64,000 nt of DNA from Labrys wisconsinensis (GCF_030814995.1 NZ_JAUSVX010000025.1:38436-102435), one strand, 5' to 3'; positions 26,309 to 36,580 are shown, counted from the stretch's first letter. Notes: generated by a model from the letters alone, not told the origin. A program made the numbers and translations.

Positions 26309-26572
26309 ATGCCGCTCAATTTCCCGAACGCCAGCCGAAGCTACGATGCGGCGCGCCAGAGCGTCTGCTTCTGGGGTCATGATTCGGCCTTCGAGATTGC
26401 CTTCTATGTCGGCGAGGACGCCCTGCGCGTCATCAGCCCGCAGGCGCAGCCGGGGGAGGTGGCGCTGCTGGAGGCGTTCGATGCCAACCGACCGCGGATC
26501 CAGCAGGCGGCGTCCAGGGCCTATGCCCGCAGGCGCCAGAGCTTCTACCACCTGACCGCGCCGGACTTCTGA
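26309..26572 (+). CDS. DUF1488 domain-containing protein
   Basis: A small cytoplasmic protein of 87 residues. MPLNFPNASRSYDAARQSVC at the start and VCFWGHDSAFEIAFYV are typical of DUF1488. The fold is small alpha-beta and the function is unknown. Two in-frame ATGs exist. GGAGG at 26298-26302 abuts the one at 26303 but is well spaced from 26309, so 26309 is preferred. The gap of about 260 bases upstream shows no other feature. Confidence 0.8.
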   Translation: MPLNFPNASRSYDAARQSVCFWGHDSAFEIAFYVGEDALRVISPQAQPGEVALLEAFDANRPRIQQAASRAYARRRQSFYHLTAPDF

Positions 26573-26628
26573 GGACGGGATCTGCGGCGGCGGGCCTCTC
26601 CCGCCTTCGCAGCTGCGAGAATAAATCC

Positions 26629-26655
26629 TTGGCACTCATATCAATCGAGTGCCAA
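26629..26655 (+). promoter_or_regulatory. CIRCE element (HrcA operator) of groESL
   Basis: TTGGCACTC (26629-26637), a 9-base spacer and GAGTGCCAA (26647-26655) form a perfect inverted repeat. It matches the CIRCE consensus TTAGCACTC-N9-GAGTGCTAA with one symmetrical change per arm. It lies 58 bases upstream of groES, where HrcA repression is expected. Confidence 0.95.
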
Positions 26656-26713
26656 AGAGCGTAGAGACAGGGACCGGCGCGCCGATGCGCGCCCAGCCCG
26701 AAAGGGGCCCCCT

Positions 26714-27028
26714 ATGACATTCCGCCCTCTGCACGATCGGGTCGCCATCCGGCGCCTCGAAGGCGACGACAGGTCCAAGGGTGGGATCATCATCCCCGAC
26801 ACGGTCAAGGAGAAGCCGCAGGAGGGCGAGGTCGTCGCCATCGGACCGGGCACCCGCGACGACGCCGGCAAGCTCATCCCCGTCGACCTCAAGGTCGGCG
26901 ACATCGTGCTGTTCGGCAAATGGTCCGGCACCGAGCTCAAGATCGACGGCGAGGACCTCCTGATCATGAAGGAGGCCGACATCATGGGCGTCGTCGACAA
27001 GCCGAAGGCCGCTGCGAAAGCCGCCTGA
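26714..27028 (+). CDS. groES: Co-chaperonin GroES
   Basis: The 10-kDa co-chaperonin that caps GroEL, 104 residues. [20 protein letters not shown] at the N-terminus, [20 protein letters not shown] with the mobile loop, and the closing [20 protein letters not shown] are all canonical. It is the first gene of the CIRCE-controlled operon, 45 bases before groEL. Confidence 0.97.
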   Translation: MTFRPLHDRVAIRRLEGDDRSKGGIIIPDTVKEKPQEGEVVAIGPGTRDDAGKLIPVDLKVGDIVLFGKWSGTELKIDGEDLLIMKEADIMGVVDKPKAAAKAA

Positions 27029-27073
27029 CGTCTCGCCCTGCAATCGTCGTCAAGACCAATCGGAGCACCCGTC

Positions 27074-28699
<1,626 letters not shown>

Positions 28700-28797
28700 G
28701 CGCGGCGCGGCGGGGACCGGCCAGCCCCCTCCCCGCCGCGACGCCAGAAGGGGGCGGCGTCCCGCCCTCCTATCATCCGCCGAAAGGAACATGCGCC

Positions 28798-28998
28798 GTG
28801 GCCCCGAAAGACTCGAACGCCTCGAAGGAGCTTCTGAACGAGCGCAAGGTCCTGCTGGCCAGGACGGCGCGCCTGCGCGAGCTTCGCCTCGCCAAGGAGG
28901 CAGAGGAACGGGAGGCGGCGGGCGCCGCGCCGCCGAAGAAGCCGGCGGTGCGCAAGCCGGCCAAGAAGAAGCGGGCGCCGGCCGCCTGGCCGTGGTGA
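28798..28998 (+). CDS. Small basic hypothetical protein
   Basis: A 66-residue product from a GTG at 28798 with a GAAAGGAAC ribosome-binding site upstream. It is charged throughout: an acidic/basic helix (KELLNERKVLLARTARLREL) leads to a Lys/Pro/Ala-rich tail (KKPAVRKPAKKKRAPAAWPW). The tail recalls nucleic-acid-binding histone-like tails, but this is only compositional. An overlapping frame from the ATG at 28791 is less protein-like. It lies just downstream of groEL. Confidence 0.5.
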   Translation: MAPKDSNASKELLNERKVLLARTARLRELRLAKEAEEREAAGAAPPKKPAVRKPAKKKRAPAAWPW

Positions 28999-29035
28999 CC
29001 GCGCGGCCAGACGCCCGGCTTCGACAGGCCGCCCC

Positions 29036-29866
29036 ATGCTGATCCGATACGGCTACGACATCACCGTCACCTGCCCGCAGCCGACGCCGATGGTGTGCCT
29101 GCTGGCGGTGCGTGACGAGAGGGCCGCCGACATGCGGGCGGCCGAGCAGCTGGTCACCACGCCGAACGTGCCGACCACGAGCTATCGCGACCTGTTCGGC
29201 AACACCTGCCGCCGCATGGTGGCGCCGGCCGGCGACTTCTCGATCTGGGGCGACGGCACGATCTGGGACGGCGGGAGGCCCGACCCGGTCGACTGGAGCG
29301 CGGCGGAGATCCCGGTCGCGGCCCTGCCGGACGCCTGCCTCGTCTACCTCATGGGCAGCCGCTATTGCGAGACCGACAGGCTGAGCCAGATCGCCTGGGA
29401 CCTGTTCGGGCAGGTCGGCCCCGGCTGGGCCCGCGTCCAGGCCGTCTGCGACTTCACCAACCGGCACATCACCTTCGGCTACCACAATGCCCGCGCCACC
29501 CGCACGGCGTTCGAGGCGTATCAGGAGCGGATCGGCGTCTGCCGCGACTATGCGCACCTGGCCATCGCGCTGCTGCGCTGCCTGAACATCCCGGCGCGCT
29601 ACGTCAACGGCTATCTCGGCGATATCGGCGTGCCGATCGTCGACCCGATGGATTTCAGCGCCTGGATCGAAGTCTATCTCGGCGGCCGCTGGCTGACGTT
29701 CGACCCGCGCAACAACGTGCCGCGCATCGGCCGCATCGTCGTCGCGCTGGGACGGGACGCGGCGGACATCCCGCTGATCAACTCGTTCGGCCCGCATGTG
29801 CTGAGATCGTTCCGCGTCTGGGCCTACGAGGTCGCCGACCTGCCGCGGCCCGCGGCCGGCCCCTGA
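29036..29866 (+). CDS. Transglutaminase-like family protein with altered catalytic histidine
   Basis: A 276-residue protein with the N-terminal beta domain (MLIRYGYDITVTCPQPTPM) and transglutaminase-like core of bacterial cysteine peptidase-like proteins. The nucleophile Cys is in GVCRDYAHLA (about residue 169) and the aspartate in LTFDPRNN (about 223). The usual DFHAW or DAHAW histidine position reads DFSAW (Ser 208), so the Cys-His-Asp triad is incomplete at the standard place. It has no signal peptide. It may be a peptidase or an inactive relative. Confidence 0.85.
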   Translation: MLIRYGYDITVTCPQPTPMVCLLAVRDERAADMRAAEQLVTTPNVPTTSYRDLFGNTCRRMVAPAGDFSIWGDGTIWDGGRPDPVDWSAAEIPVAALPDACLVYLMGSRYCETDRLSQIAWDLFGQVGPGWARVQAVCDFTNRHITFGYHNARATRTAFEAYQERIGVCRDYAHLAIALLRCLNIPARYVNGYLGDIGVPIVDPMDFSAWIEVYLGGRWLTFDPRNNVPRIGRIVVALGRDAADIPLINSFGPHVLRSFRVWAYEVADLPRPAAGP

Positions 29867-29948
29867 ATCCCGGGACGTCCGCCGGGCGCGCGACGGCAGA
29901 TGCGGAAATAGATCGGATTCGGCTGGGCCGGGCTGCTATGCTGCGGCG

Positions 29949-30221
29949 ATGACGCGCCCCGATTTCCAGGCGGAAGCCGAGATGTTCTCCAATGTCCGCA
30001 AGCTCGGCTGGCGGCGGGCGCCGATGAAATATCGGCGCTTTGCCAATCTCGCCCTGGCCGTCAAGTGCGCGGTCGAAGACATGGACGACGCTCCCAGCCA
30101 GATCATCATCCGCACCGAGAGCGAGGATTTCACCGGCAGCGCCATCCGCACGCTCTACGACAGCGAAAGCTTCCCCCTGGACCGCAAGGCGTTGCCCGCA
30201 GCGACCGCCGCGAAATCGTGA
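29949..30221 (+). CDS. Hypothetical protein, 90 residues
   Basis: A small soluble protein I cannot assign. The core reads MKYRRFANLALAVKCAVEDM followed by SQIIIRTESEDFTGSAIRTL, which looks like a conserved alpha-beta fold. No membrane segment or known motif is visible. It lies between the transglutaminase-like gene and the convergent dehydrogenase gene, 82 bases after the former. Confidence 0.6.
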   Translation: MTRPDFQAEAEMFSNVRKLGWRRAPMKYRRFANLALAVKCAVEDMDDAPSQIIIRTESEDFTGSAIRTLYDSESFPLDRKALPAATAAKS

Positions 30222-30243
30222 GGCGCGGCATCGGCCGGTCGCC

Positions 30244-31170
30244 TCAGGCCGGCGGCGTGCCGGCGGTCCCCTCCCCCAGCCGCGCGGGAAAGCCCGGGGC
30301 GCGCAGCGGCGTGCCGGTGGCGTCCTCCAGCAGCCTCACGATCATCGAGGACCAGGCGCCGCCGCCATAGCGGGCGCGGCCCTCGATGAAGGTCTGCTCC
30401 ATCAGCCCGGCGAGCTTCAGCGGCACGCCGAGCCTTCGGCCGATCTCCATGGCGAAGCCGGCATCCTTGCAGGCGAGGTCCATGGTGAAGCCGATATCGT
30501 AGCTGCCGTTGAGGATCACCTGGCTCTCGGTCTCGTGCACGAAGCTGTTGCCGGAGCTGGCGCGGATCGCCGCGAAGGCCGCGCCGAGGTCGACACCGGC
30601 ACGCGCGCAGAGCATCAGCGCCTCGCCGGCGGCGATGAGGTGGATGAAGGCGAGCATGTTGGTGACCACTTTCGTCACCGCCGCCTGCTCCAGGCCGCCG
30701 AGGCGGATCACCGCCCCGCCCATCGCCTCCAGCGCCGGGCGGTGACGCTCGAACAAAGGCTGCGGGCCGCCGGCCAGGATGGCGATCTCGCCGGATACGG
30801 CCTTGTGGACGCCCCCGGTCACCGGGCAGGCGAGCGTGTCCACACCGCGGGCCGCGGCCTTCGCCGCCAGCGCGGCGATGACGGGAAAGTCGTTGGTGCT
30901 CATCTCGATCCAGGCCGCGCCCGGGCGCAAGGCCGGCAGGGCGGCTTCCAGCACGGCGGCGGAGGCGGCGGGCGAGGGCAGGCAGGTGATGAGCGCGTCG
31001 GCCTGGCGCGCCGCCGCGGCGGGCCCCTCCGCCCAGGCGGCGCCGGCGGCGAGCAGCGGCTCGGCACGGGCGGCGTCGAGGTCGTGCACGGCAAGCGGGA
31101 AGCCGGCGCGCCGCAAGCTCATGGCGAGTGGGCGGCCGAGATGGCCGAGGCCGACGAAGGCGTAATTCAT
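30244..31170 (-). CDS. 3-hydroxyisobutyrate-dehydrogenase-family NAD(P) oxidoreductase
   Basis: A beta-hydroxyacid dehydrogenase of 308 residues. The Rossmann motif is YAFVGLGHLGRPLAMSLRRA at the very start. The substrate-binding block is LACPVTGGVHKAVSGEIAIL, and the catalytic lysine is in VTKVVTNMLAFIHL. The substrate may be a hydroxy-acid such as tartronate semialdehyde or a sugar-acid derivative. It is the last gene of the minus-strand operon GMC oxidoreductase, dehydratase, dehydrogenase, with 9 bases to the gene before it. Confidence 0.88.
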   Translation of the reverse strand: MNYAFVGLGHLGRPLAMSLRRAGFPLAVHDLDAARAEPLLAAGAAWAEGPAAAARQADALITCLPSPAASAAVLEAALPALRPGAAWIEMSTNDFPVIAALAAKAAARGVDTLACPVTGGVHKAVSGEIAILAGGPQPLFERHRPALEAMGGAVIRLGGLEQAAVTKVVTNMLAFIHLIAAGEALMLCARAGVDLGAAFAAIRASSGNSFVHETESQVILNGSYDIGFTMDLACKDAGFAMEIGRRLGVPLKLAGLMEQTFIEGRARYGGGAWSSMIVRLLEDATGTPLRAPGFPARLGEGTAGTPPA

Positions 31171-31179
31171 GGGTCCCTC

Positions 31180-32370
31180 TCAGCCGAGCGGCTCGTCGGC
31201 CATTTCCAGGTGGAGCCGTCCGTCCGCGGGATAGGGATGGGCGAGCGCCACGGCCTCGTCGAGCTCGACGCCGAGCCCCGGCGCGGTGGGCACGAGGACA
31301 TGGCCGTCCTCCCAGCGGATCGGCGTCTTGAGAAGCTCGGCATGGAAGCCGCCCCAGCGCTCGATGCTCTCCAGGATCAGGAAATTCGGGATCGAGGCGG
31401 CCAGGTGGATGTTGGCGGCGCCGACCACCGGGCCGCAGTAGAGGTGCGGCGCCACCTGCACGTAATGCGCCTCGGCCATGGCGGCGATCTTGCGCGCCTC
31501 GAGCAGGCCGCCGACCCGGCCGAGATTCATCTGCAGGATGGCGGCGGCCCCGGTCGCGAGCACCCGGGCGAACTCATACTTCGTGGTCAGCCGCTCGCCG
31601 GTGGCGACCGGTATCGAGGTGGCGCGGGCGACGCGGGCCATCTCCTCCGGCATCTCCGGCGGCACCGGCTCCTCGAACCAGAGCGGGTCGTAGGGCTCCA
31701 GCCGCTTGGCGAGGCGGATGGCGCCGGCCGGGGTGAACTGGCCGTGGGTGCCGAACAGCAGGTCGGCGCGGGTGCCGACCGCCTGGCGCATCAGCTTGAC
31801 GAAGCGCTCGGAGAGCTCCAGGGAGGCAAGGTCGGGCTGGCGCGGATCGAAGGCGGAATAGGCCCCGGCCGGGTCGAACTTCACCGCGGTGAAGCCCTGG
31901 GCGACATAGTCGAGCGCCCGCTCGGCCGAGCGCTCGGCATCGTGGTAGATCGCCTCGCTCTCCCCCTCCTCCGGATAGATGTAGGTATAGGTCCTGAGGC
32001 GCTCGCGCACCCGCCCGCCGAGGAGGTCGCAGACCGGCCGGCCCGCCGCTTTGCCGGCGATGTCCCAGCAGGCCATCTCCAGGCCGCTCATCACGCCCAT
32101 GAGGGACACGTCCGGCCGCAGCGTGTAGCCGGACCCGTGCACGCGGCGCCACAGCGCCTCGATCTGCCTCGGGTCCTGGCCGGCGAAGCGACGGGCGAAC
32201 ACGTCCTCGATCATCCCAGCCACCACATGCGGGCCGAAGGTGGCGGCATAGACCTCGCCGACACCCTCGATGCCGCAGGCGGTGGTGAGCTTGAGGAAGA
32301 TGAAATAGCGCCCGCCCCAGCCCGGCGGCGGGTTGCCGACGACGAAGACGCGGACGCTGTCGAGCTTCAT
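31180..32370 (-). CDS. Enolase-superfamily (galactonate-dehydratase-like) enzyme
   Basis: A 396-residue enzyme of the mandelate racemase family, resembling D-galactonate dehydratase (DgoD). THGQFTPAGAIRLAKRLEPY, WFEEPVPPEMPEEM and PVATGERLTTKYEF are the main blocks. Two metal-ligand glutamates are in WFEEP (about 233) and ATGER (about 259), and His 209 occupies the active-site HG position. The first metal ligand, normally Asp two residues before that histidine, is Gly 207. It lies between GMC and hydroxyacid dehydrogenase genes, pointing to oxidation then dehydration of a sugar. Confidence 0.85.
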   Translation of the reverse strand: MKLDSVRVFVVGNPPPGWGGRYFIFLKLTTACGIEGVGEVYAATFGPHVVAGMIEDVFARRFAGQDPRQIEALWRRVHGSGYTLRPDVSLMGVMSGLEMACWDIAGKAAGRPVCDLLGGRVRERLRTYTYIYPEEGESEAIYHDAERSAERALDYVAQGFTAVKFDPAGAYSAFDPRQPDLASLELSERFVKLMRQAVGTRADLLFGTHGQFTPAGAIRLAKRLEPYDPLWFEEPVPPEMPEEMARVARATSIPVATGERLTTKYEFARVLATGAAAILQMNLGRVGGLLEARKIAAMAEAHYVQVAPHLYCGPVVGAANIHLAASIPNFLILESIERWGGFHAELLKTPIRWEDGHVLVPTAPGLGVELDEAVALAHPYPADGRLHLEMADEPLG

Positions 32371-32381
32371 GGCGAATTCCT

Positions 32382-34001
32382 TCAGCAGCGGGCGTCGCGC
32401 CGGATCAGCTCGGCCGCCTTGTGGGCGACCATGATGGTGGGCGCGTTGGTGTTGCCCGAGGTGATGGAGGGGAAGACCGAGGCGTCGACCACCCTCAGCC
32501 CCTCGACGCCGTGGACGCGCAGCGCCGCATCGACCACGGCGCTGGCCGGGTCGGGGCCCATGCGGCAGGTGCCGACGGGATGGAACACCGTGCCGCAGCG
32601 GGCGCGGAAATCGGCGAGGATGGCTTCGTCGTCCATGGTCTCGATCGTCGGGGTGAGCGGCGCGGCGACGAGGTCGCGGATCGCCGCCGTGCGCACCAGC
32701 GCCTGCATGAAGCGGCCGCCGGCGACGACGTCGGCGAAGTCCTTGGAGGTCGAGAGCGAGTTGGGCCGGATCTGCGGCGGCCGGCGCGGGTCGGGCGAGG
32801 CGATGTCGATGCGGCCGCGGCTGGTCGGCCGGCAGGGCTGGTAGGAGAGGATGAACCCGGGGAAGGGATCCGGGTTCATCAGCGGCCGCGTGCCCTCCGG
32901 CGCCGTCGTGTAGGTGACCGGGTTGAAATAGAGCTGCAGGTCGGGCGCCCGGCTGTCCGGGCCGGCGCGCACGAAGCCGCCGCACTGGTTGACGCTGAGG
33001 CTGAGCGTGCCGCGGCGGGTGAGGACGTAGCGCAGGCCCGCCCCGAGCTTGCCCCACCACGAATGCAGCTCGTCGTTCAGCGTCGGCTGCGTCGCCCGGT
33101 AGCGATAGGTGACGGCGAGATGGTCCTGCAGATGGCCGCCGACCGCCGGCCGGTCGACCTGCACCGCGATGCCGTGCTCCTGCAGGAGCGCGCCCGGGCC
33201 GATGCCGGAGAGCTGCAGGAGCTGCGGGGAGGCGATGGCGCCGGCGCTGAGGATGACGGCGATGCGGGCCTGCGCCCGCCTGACCTCGCCGCCCTGCTGA
33301 TAGTCGACGCCCTCGGCACGGCCGCCGGCCAGCACGATGCGGGTCGCCAGCGCCTGCGTCTCCAGCCGCACGCCGGGCCGGCGCAGCGCCGGACGCAGGA
33401 AGGCGTCGGCGGCCGAGCAGCGCAGGCCGCGACGCCGGGTGATGGCGTAGACGCCGACGCCCTCGGGCGAAGCGCCGTTGAAATCGTCGGTCTCGGGCAG
33501 GCCGAGCTCGCGGGCGGCGTCGAGAAAATGGCGCTTCAGCGGATGCACCTCGTCGCCGACATCGGCGACCGCCAGGGGACCGGGCGTCCGCACCCGGCCC
33601 GCACGGTCGATGCGGCCCTCGAAGCCGGCGAAGACCGGCTCGACATCGGCCCAGCCCCAGCCGGGATTGCCTTCGTCGCGCCAGTCGTCGAAGTCGTGCG
33701 GCAGGCCGCGGCAATAGACCAGGGCATTGATCGAGCTGGAGCCGCCGACCACCCGGCCGCGCGGCCAATAGGCGCGCCGGTCGCCGAGCCCGCGGTCCGG
33801 CTCGGCCTGGTACTTCCAGTTGACACGGCCGTCGAAGAAGATGCGGCCATAGCCGATCGGCGTCTTGATCCAGAAGCGTCGGTCGTGCCCGCCCGCTTCC
33901 AGCACCAGCACGCTGTGGCGCCCGTCCTCGCTGAGGCGGTCGGCCAGGACGCAGCCGGCCGAGCCGGCCCCGATCACGATGAAGTCGAACGACTCGGCCA
34001 T
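32382..34001 (-). CDS. GMC-family FAD oxidoreductase (choline-dehydrogenase-like)
   Basis: A 539-residue flavoprotein oxidising a primary or secondary alcohol. The FAD-binding motif is DFIVIGAGSAGCVLADRLSE followed by VLVLEAGG. The second GMC signature is SAGAIASPQLLQLSGIGP. The catalytic His and Asn lie in FHPVGTCRMGP and SGNTNAPTIMVAHKAAEL. The start at 34001 (MAESFDF) is right for the FAD fold; upstream codons to 34034 are in frame. It leads a three-gene operon and diverges from a LysR gene. Confidence 0.92.
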   Translation of the reverse strand: MAESFDFIVIGAGSAGCVLADRLSEDGRHSVLVLEAGGHDRRFWIKTPIGYGRIFFDGRVNWKYQAEPDRGLGDRRAYWPRGRVVGGSSSINALVYCRGLPHDFDDWRDEGNPGWGWADVEPVFAGFEGRIDRAGRVRTPGPLAVADVGDEVHPLKRHFLDAARELGLPETDDFNGASPEGVGVYAITRRRGLRCSAADAFLRPALRRPGVRLETQALATRIVLAGGRAEGVDYQQGGEVRRAQARIAVILSAGAIASPQLLQLSGIGPGALLQEHGIAVQVDRPAVGGHLQDHLAVTYRYRATQPTLNDELHSWWGKLGAGLRYVLTRRGTLSLSVNQCGGFVRAGPDSRAPDLQLYFNPVTYTTAPEGTRPLMNPDPFPGFILSYQPCRPTSRGRIDIASPDPRRPPQIRPNSLSTSKDFADVVAGGRFMQALVRTAAIRDLVAAPLTPTIETMDDEAILADFRARCGTVFHPVGTCRMGPDPASAVVDAALRVHGVEGLRVVDASVFPSITSGNTNAPTIMVAHKAAELIRRDARC

Positions 34002-34124
34002 GCGCCCTGCTTTGCCGGCTCTGCTCACGGCCATCGACCCTGAGACCAGCCGAGGAGCAAATCAAACGAAAGAAAGAGCCCCTGAGGGGGCAGAAAAATA
34101 GGGCCTGTCGTGATAGCAAGGGAC

Positions 34125-35009
34125 ATGCCCCACGCCCTGCCGCCGCCCAACCGCCTGCGCGCCTTCGAGGCCTCGGCCCGGCACTCGAGCTTTGCCGGCG
34201 CGGCGCGGGAGCTGAACCTCACGGCCGCGGCCGTGGGCAACCAGGTGCGCCTCCTGGAGGCCGAGCTCGGCGCGGCGCTGTTCGAGCGCCTGGCGCGAGG
34301 CCTGCGCCTCACCCAGCCCGGCGAGGCCTATCTGCCGGCCGTGCGCAAGGCGTTCGAGGACCTGCGCGCATCGACGGCCGGGCTGTTCGGGCAGAAGCGC
34401 GCCCGCATCCTGCCGGTGCGCGTGCCCGTCTCCTTCGCCACGCTCTGGCTGGCGCCCCGGCTGGAGCGCTTCCATGCGGCGCAGCCCGACATCGAGCTGC
34501 ACGTGTTCTCCTCGATCTATGCCGACGGGCTGCCGGTCGGCGAATGCGACCTGGAGGTCCGCTTCGGCGAGGGGGCCTGGCCGGGCTTCCGCAGCGAGCT
34601 GCTGCGCCACGAGCCGGCGGTCGCGGTGGTCCATCGCGACCTCGCCGCGGCGGGCGATTCCGCGGCGCGCCTCGCCGCCCTGGCGCGCCTGCCGCGCATC
34701 CAGATCATGGGCCTCGCCGACAATGGCTGGGAGCGGCTGTTCGGCGAGCACGGCCTGACGCCGCCGCGCCCCTGGATCCAGGTCGATACCAGCCTCGCCG
34801 CCCTGCAGCTCGTCGCCGCCGGCCAGGGCGCGGCCATCGTGCTGGAGAGCTTCTTCGCCACGGCGGCGCGGAGCCTGCCGATCGCCCTGGCGGTCGACAC
34901 GCCGCTCCTGCTCGCCGAGGCGCATCACATCCTGCTGCAGGACGGCCGGGCGCCGCGCGCCGACGCGCTGCTGTTCCGCGACTGGCTGCTGCGCGAGGGC
35001 GGCGGCTGA
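34125..35009 (+). CDS. LysR-type transcriptional regulator (GcvA-like)
   Basis: A 294-residue regulator. The N-terminal HTH is PNRLRAFEASARHSSFAGAA followed by ELNLTAAAVGNQVRLLEAEL, the pattern of the GcvA subgroup. The effector domain begins near residue 90 with VRVPVSFATLWLAPRLERF. ATG at 34125 is preferred over GTG at 34110. It diverges from the GMC operon across about 120 bases, which is the standard arrangement for LysR control of a neighbouring operon. Confidence 0.9.
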   Translation: MPHALPPPNRLRAFEASARHSSFAGAARELNLTAAAVGNQVRLLEAELGAALFERLARGLRLTQPGEAYLPAVRKAFEDLRASTAGLFGQKRARILPVRVPVSFATLWLAPRLERFHAAQPDIELHVFSSIYADGLPVGECDLEVRFGEGAWPGFRSELLRHEPAVAVVHRDLAAAGDSAARLAALARLPRIQIMGLADNGWERLFGEHGLTPPRPWIQVDTSLAALQLVAAGQGAAIVLESFFATAARSLPIALAVDTPLLLAEAHHILLQDGRAPRADALLFRDWLLREGGG

Positions 35010-35030
35010 GCCGCACCCAAGAGGGCGCTC

Positions 35031-35130
35031 GAGAGCGTGATCGCTTCAAGTTGAATCGACCACGCTCTCTATCTCTTTGTTTTTACGCATTTTCTTGACG
35101 CGAACCGAGAGCCGGTTCGCTGGAAAATGC
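35031..35130. terminator. Double hairpin with T-run between convergent genes (terminator/dispersed repeat)
   Basis: Hairpin one has GAGAGCGTG (35031-35039) and CACGCTCTC (35061-35069) and is followed by a T-rich run (TCTCTTTGTTTTT). Hairpin two has arms GCATTTTC (35087) and GAAAATGC (35123) with an inner GCGAACCG/CGGTTCGC stem. It lies between the convergent lysR and mannitol-dehydrogenase genes and probably ends the + strand transcript. The pattern recalls a dispersed rhizobial intergenic repeat. Confidence 0.6.
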
Positions 35131-35131
35131 T

Positions 35132-36580
35132 CTAGCCGCCGACGAGCTCGGCGAGAGCCCGCCCCGCGCCCTTGGCGGCGAGGGCCTGGGCCGCGCGGGC
35201 GAAGGCGTCGCGGAAGCGCTCGCTCTCCGGCAGGCGGAGCTCGGTGAAGGGCGAGAGGTGCAAGACGGCGAGGGGATCGCCGCCGCGGATGCGGGCCCAG
35301 TCCGCCGCATCGAGGCGCGGCTCGTCGACGGGAAAGGTGGCGCCGCCGTCTTCGACGCCCAGGAGGTAGCGGGCGAAGCAGGCAAACAGGAAGGCCTCGC
35401 GCTCGAGCGGGCCGTTGCCGGCGATGAGCTGGGCGAGGGTCCTGGCGTGGAACACAACCAGCTTGGAGGCGCCGTCATGGGCGACGCGCAGCACCTGGTC
35501 GTCGATGCCGGGATTGGCGAAGCGCTCCAGCACCTGAGCCGTGAAGACCTGCGGCGAGAGGCCGGGCGGCGGCGTCACCAGCGGGATGGCGTCGAGGGTC
35601 CAGAAATCCTGCAGCAGCCTGACCAGGCGCCCGTCGCGCATGGCCTCGTTGATCAGCCGGTAGCCGAGCAGCACGGCGGGATAGGCCAGCAGCATGTGCG
35701 CCGCGTTGGACAGCCGCCCCTTGACCGCCTCGAAGGCGGCGACATCGTCGCGCAGGCTGACGCCGGCCCGCTCCAAGGGCGGGCGGCCGTTGCAGAACCG
35801 GTCTTCCATCACCCAGTTGGTGTAGCTCTCGCAGCTCGCCGGCAGCGCGTCCTCGATGCCGCTGAAGGCGTTGAGCGCCTGGCGGTCCGCCGCGGTGACG
35901 CGCGGGGCGATGCGGTCGACCATGCTGTTGGGGAAGGCGCCGTGCCGCTCGATCCAGGCGGCGAGCTCGCCGTCGCGGCGCTCGGCCAGGGCCAGGACCG
36001 CGGCGCGGCTGGTGTCGCCGTTGGACCTGAGATTGTCGCAGGACATCACCGTGAAGGGCGGCAGGCCGGCGCGGCGGCGGCGGTCCAGCGCCTCGACGAG
36101 ATAGTCGAAGGCGGTGCGCGGACGCCCGGCGCCGCCGCTCTCGGCGAGCGCCTTGTCGAGGCCGTAGCCGCCCTCGGTGATGGTGAGCGAGGCGATGCGC
36201 GTCCCCGGGGCGGCGAGGCGGCGGAGCGCGGCGTCCGGGTCGGCCGGCGCATGGAGATAGTCGGCCATGGCGCCGACCACCTCGACCGCCTTCGAGCCGT
36301 CGGCGGCGAAGGCGGTGACGGTGTGGAGCCCGTCCTGGCGGCGGAAGGCCTCGGCCTTGGCGCGGGCCTCGGGTCCGTCGAGGATGCCGATGCCGCAGAT
36401 CGCCCAGTCCTCGTGGCCGGGCTGCTCCAGGCAGCGCTGCACCGCGACGGCCTGGTGCACCCGGTGGAAATTGCCCACGCCGATATGGACGATGCCGGCT
36501 CGGAGCCCATCGCGGTCATAGGCCGGGACGCGCACGTGCGAGGGCAGACGGTGCAGCGTCCTGGCGCTGAGCTCGACCAT
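35132..36580 (-). CDS. Mannitol dehydrogenase family protein (fructuronate-reductase-like)
   Basis: A polyol or hexonate NAD-dependent dehydrogenase of 482 residues. The N-terminal Rossmann part has GIVHIGVGNFHRVHQAVAV. The catalytic block is VKGRLSNAAHMLLAYPAVLL, with Lys, Asn and His of the KxxxxNxxH signature present. The substrate may be mannitol, arabitol, fructuronate or similar. The start at 36580 (MVELSART) is preferred because upstream codons lack family features. It diverges from the ABC importer operon, suggesting a polyol or hexuronate is imported and oxidised here. Confidence 0.9.
   Translation of the reverse strand: MVELSARTLHRLPSHVRVPAYDRDGLRAGIVHIGVGNFHRVHQAVAVQRCLEQPGHEDWAICGIGILDGPEARAKAEAFRRQDGLHTVTAFAADGSKAVEVVGAMADYLHAPADPDAALRRLAAPGTRIASLTITEGGYGLDKALAESGGAGRPRTAFDYLVEALDRRRRAGLPPFTVMSCDNLRSNGDTSRAAVLALAERRDGELAAWIERHGAFPNSMVDRIAPRVTAADRQALNAFSGIEDALPASCESYTNWVMEDRFCNGRPPLERAGVSLRDDVAAFEAVKGRLSNAAHMLLAYPAVLLGYRLINEAMRDGRLVRLLQDFWTLDAIPLVTPPPGLSPQVFTAQVLERFANPGIDDQVLRVAHDGASKLVVFHARTLAQLIAGNGPLEREAFLFACFARYLLGVEDGGATFPVDEPRLDAADWARIRGGDPLAVLHLSPFTELRLPESERFRDAFARAAQALAAKGAGRALAELVGG

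Noticed and set aside
28791..29042. Overlapping 83-codon frame beside the small basic protein
   Set aside because: Its product is Arg/Gly-rich out-of-frame sequence; the frame from 28798 is more protein-like and has the better-spaced start.
30040..32844. Long plus-strand open frame over the dehydrogenase and dehydratase genes
   Set aside because: It is compositional only; the minus-strand genes have complete active sites.
32371..34119. Apparent N-terminal extension of the galactonate-dehydratase-like gene
   Set aside because: The extra part is an out-of-frame reading of the GMC oxidoreductase gene.
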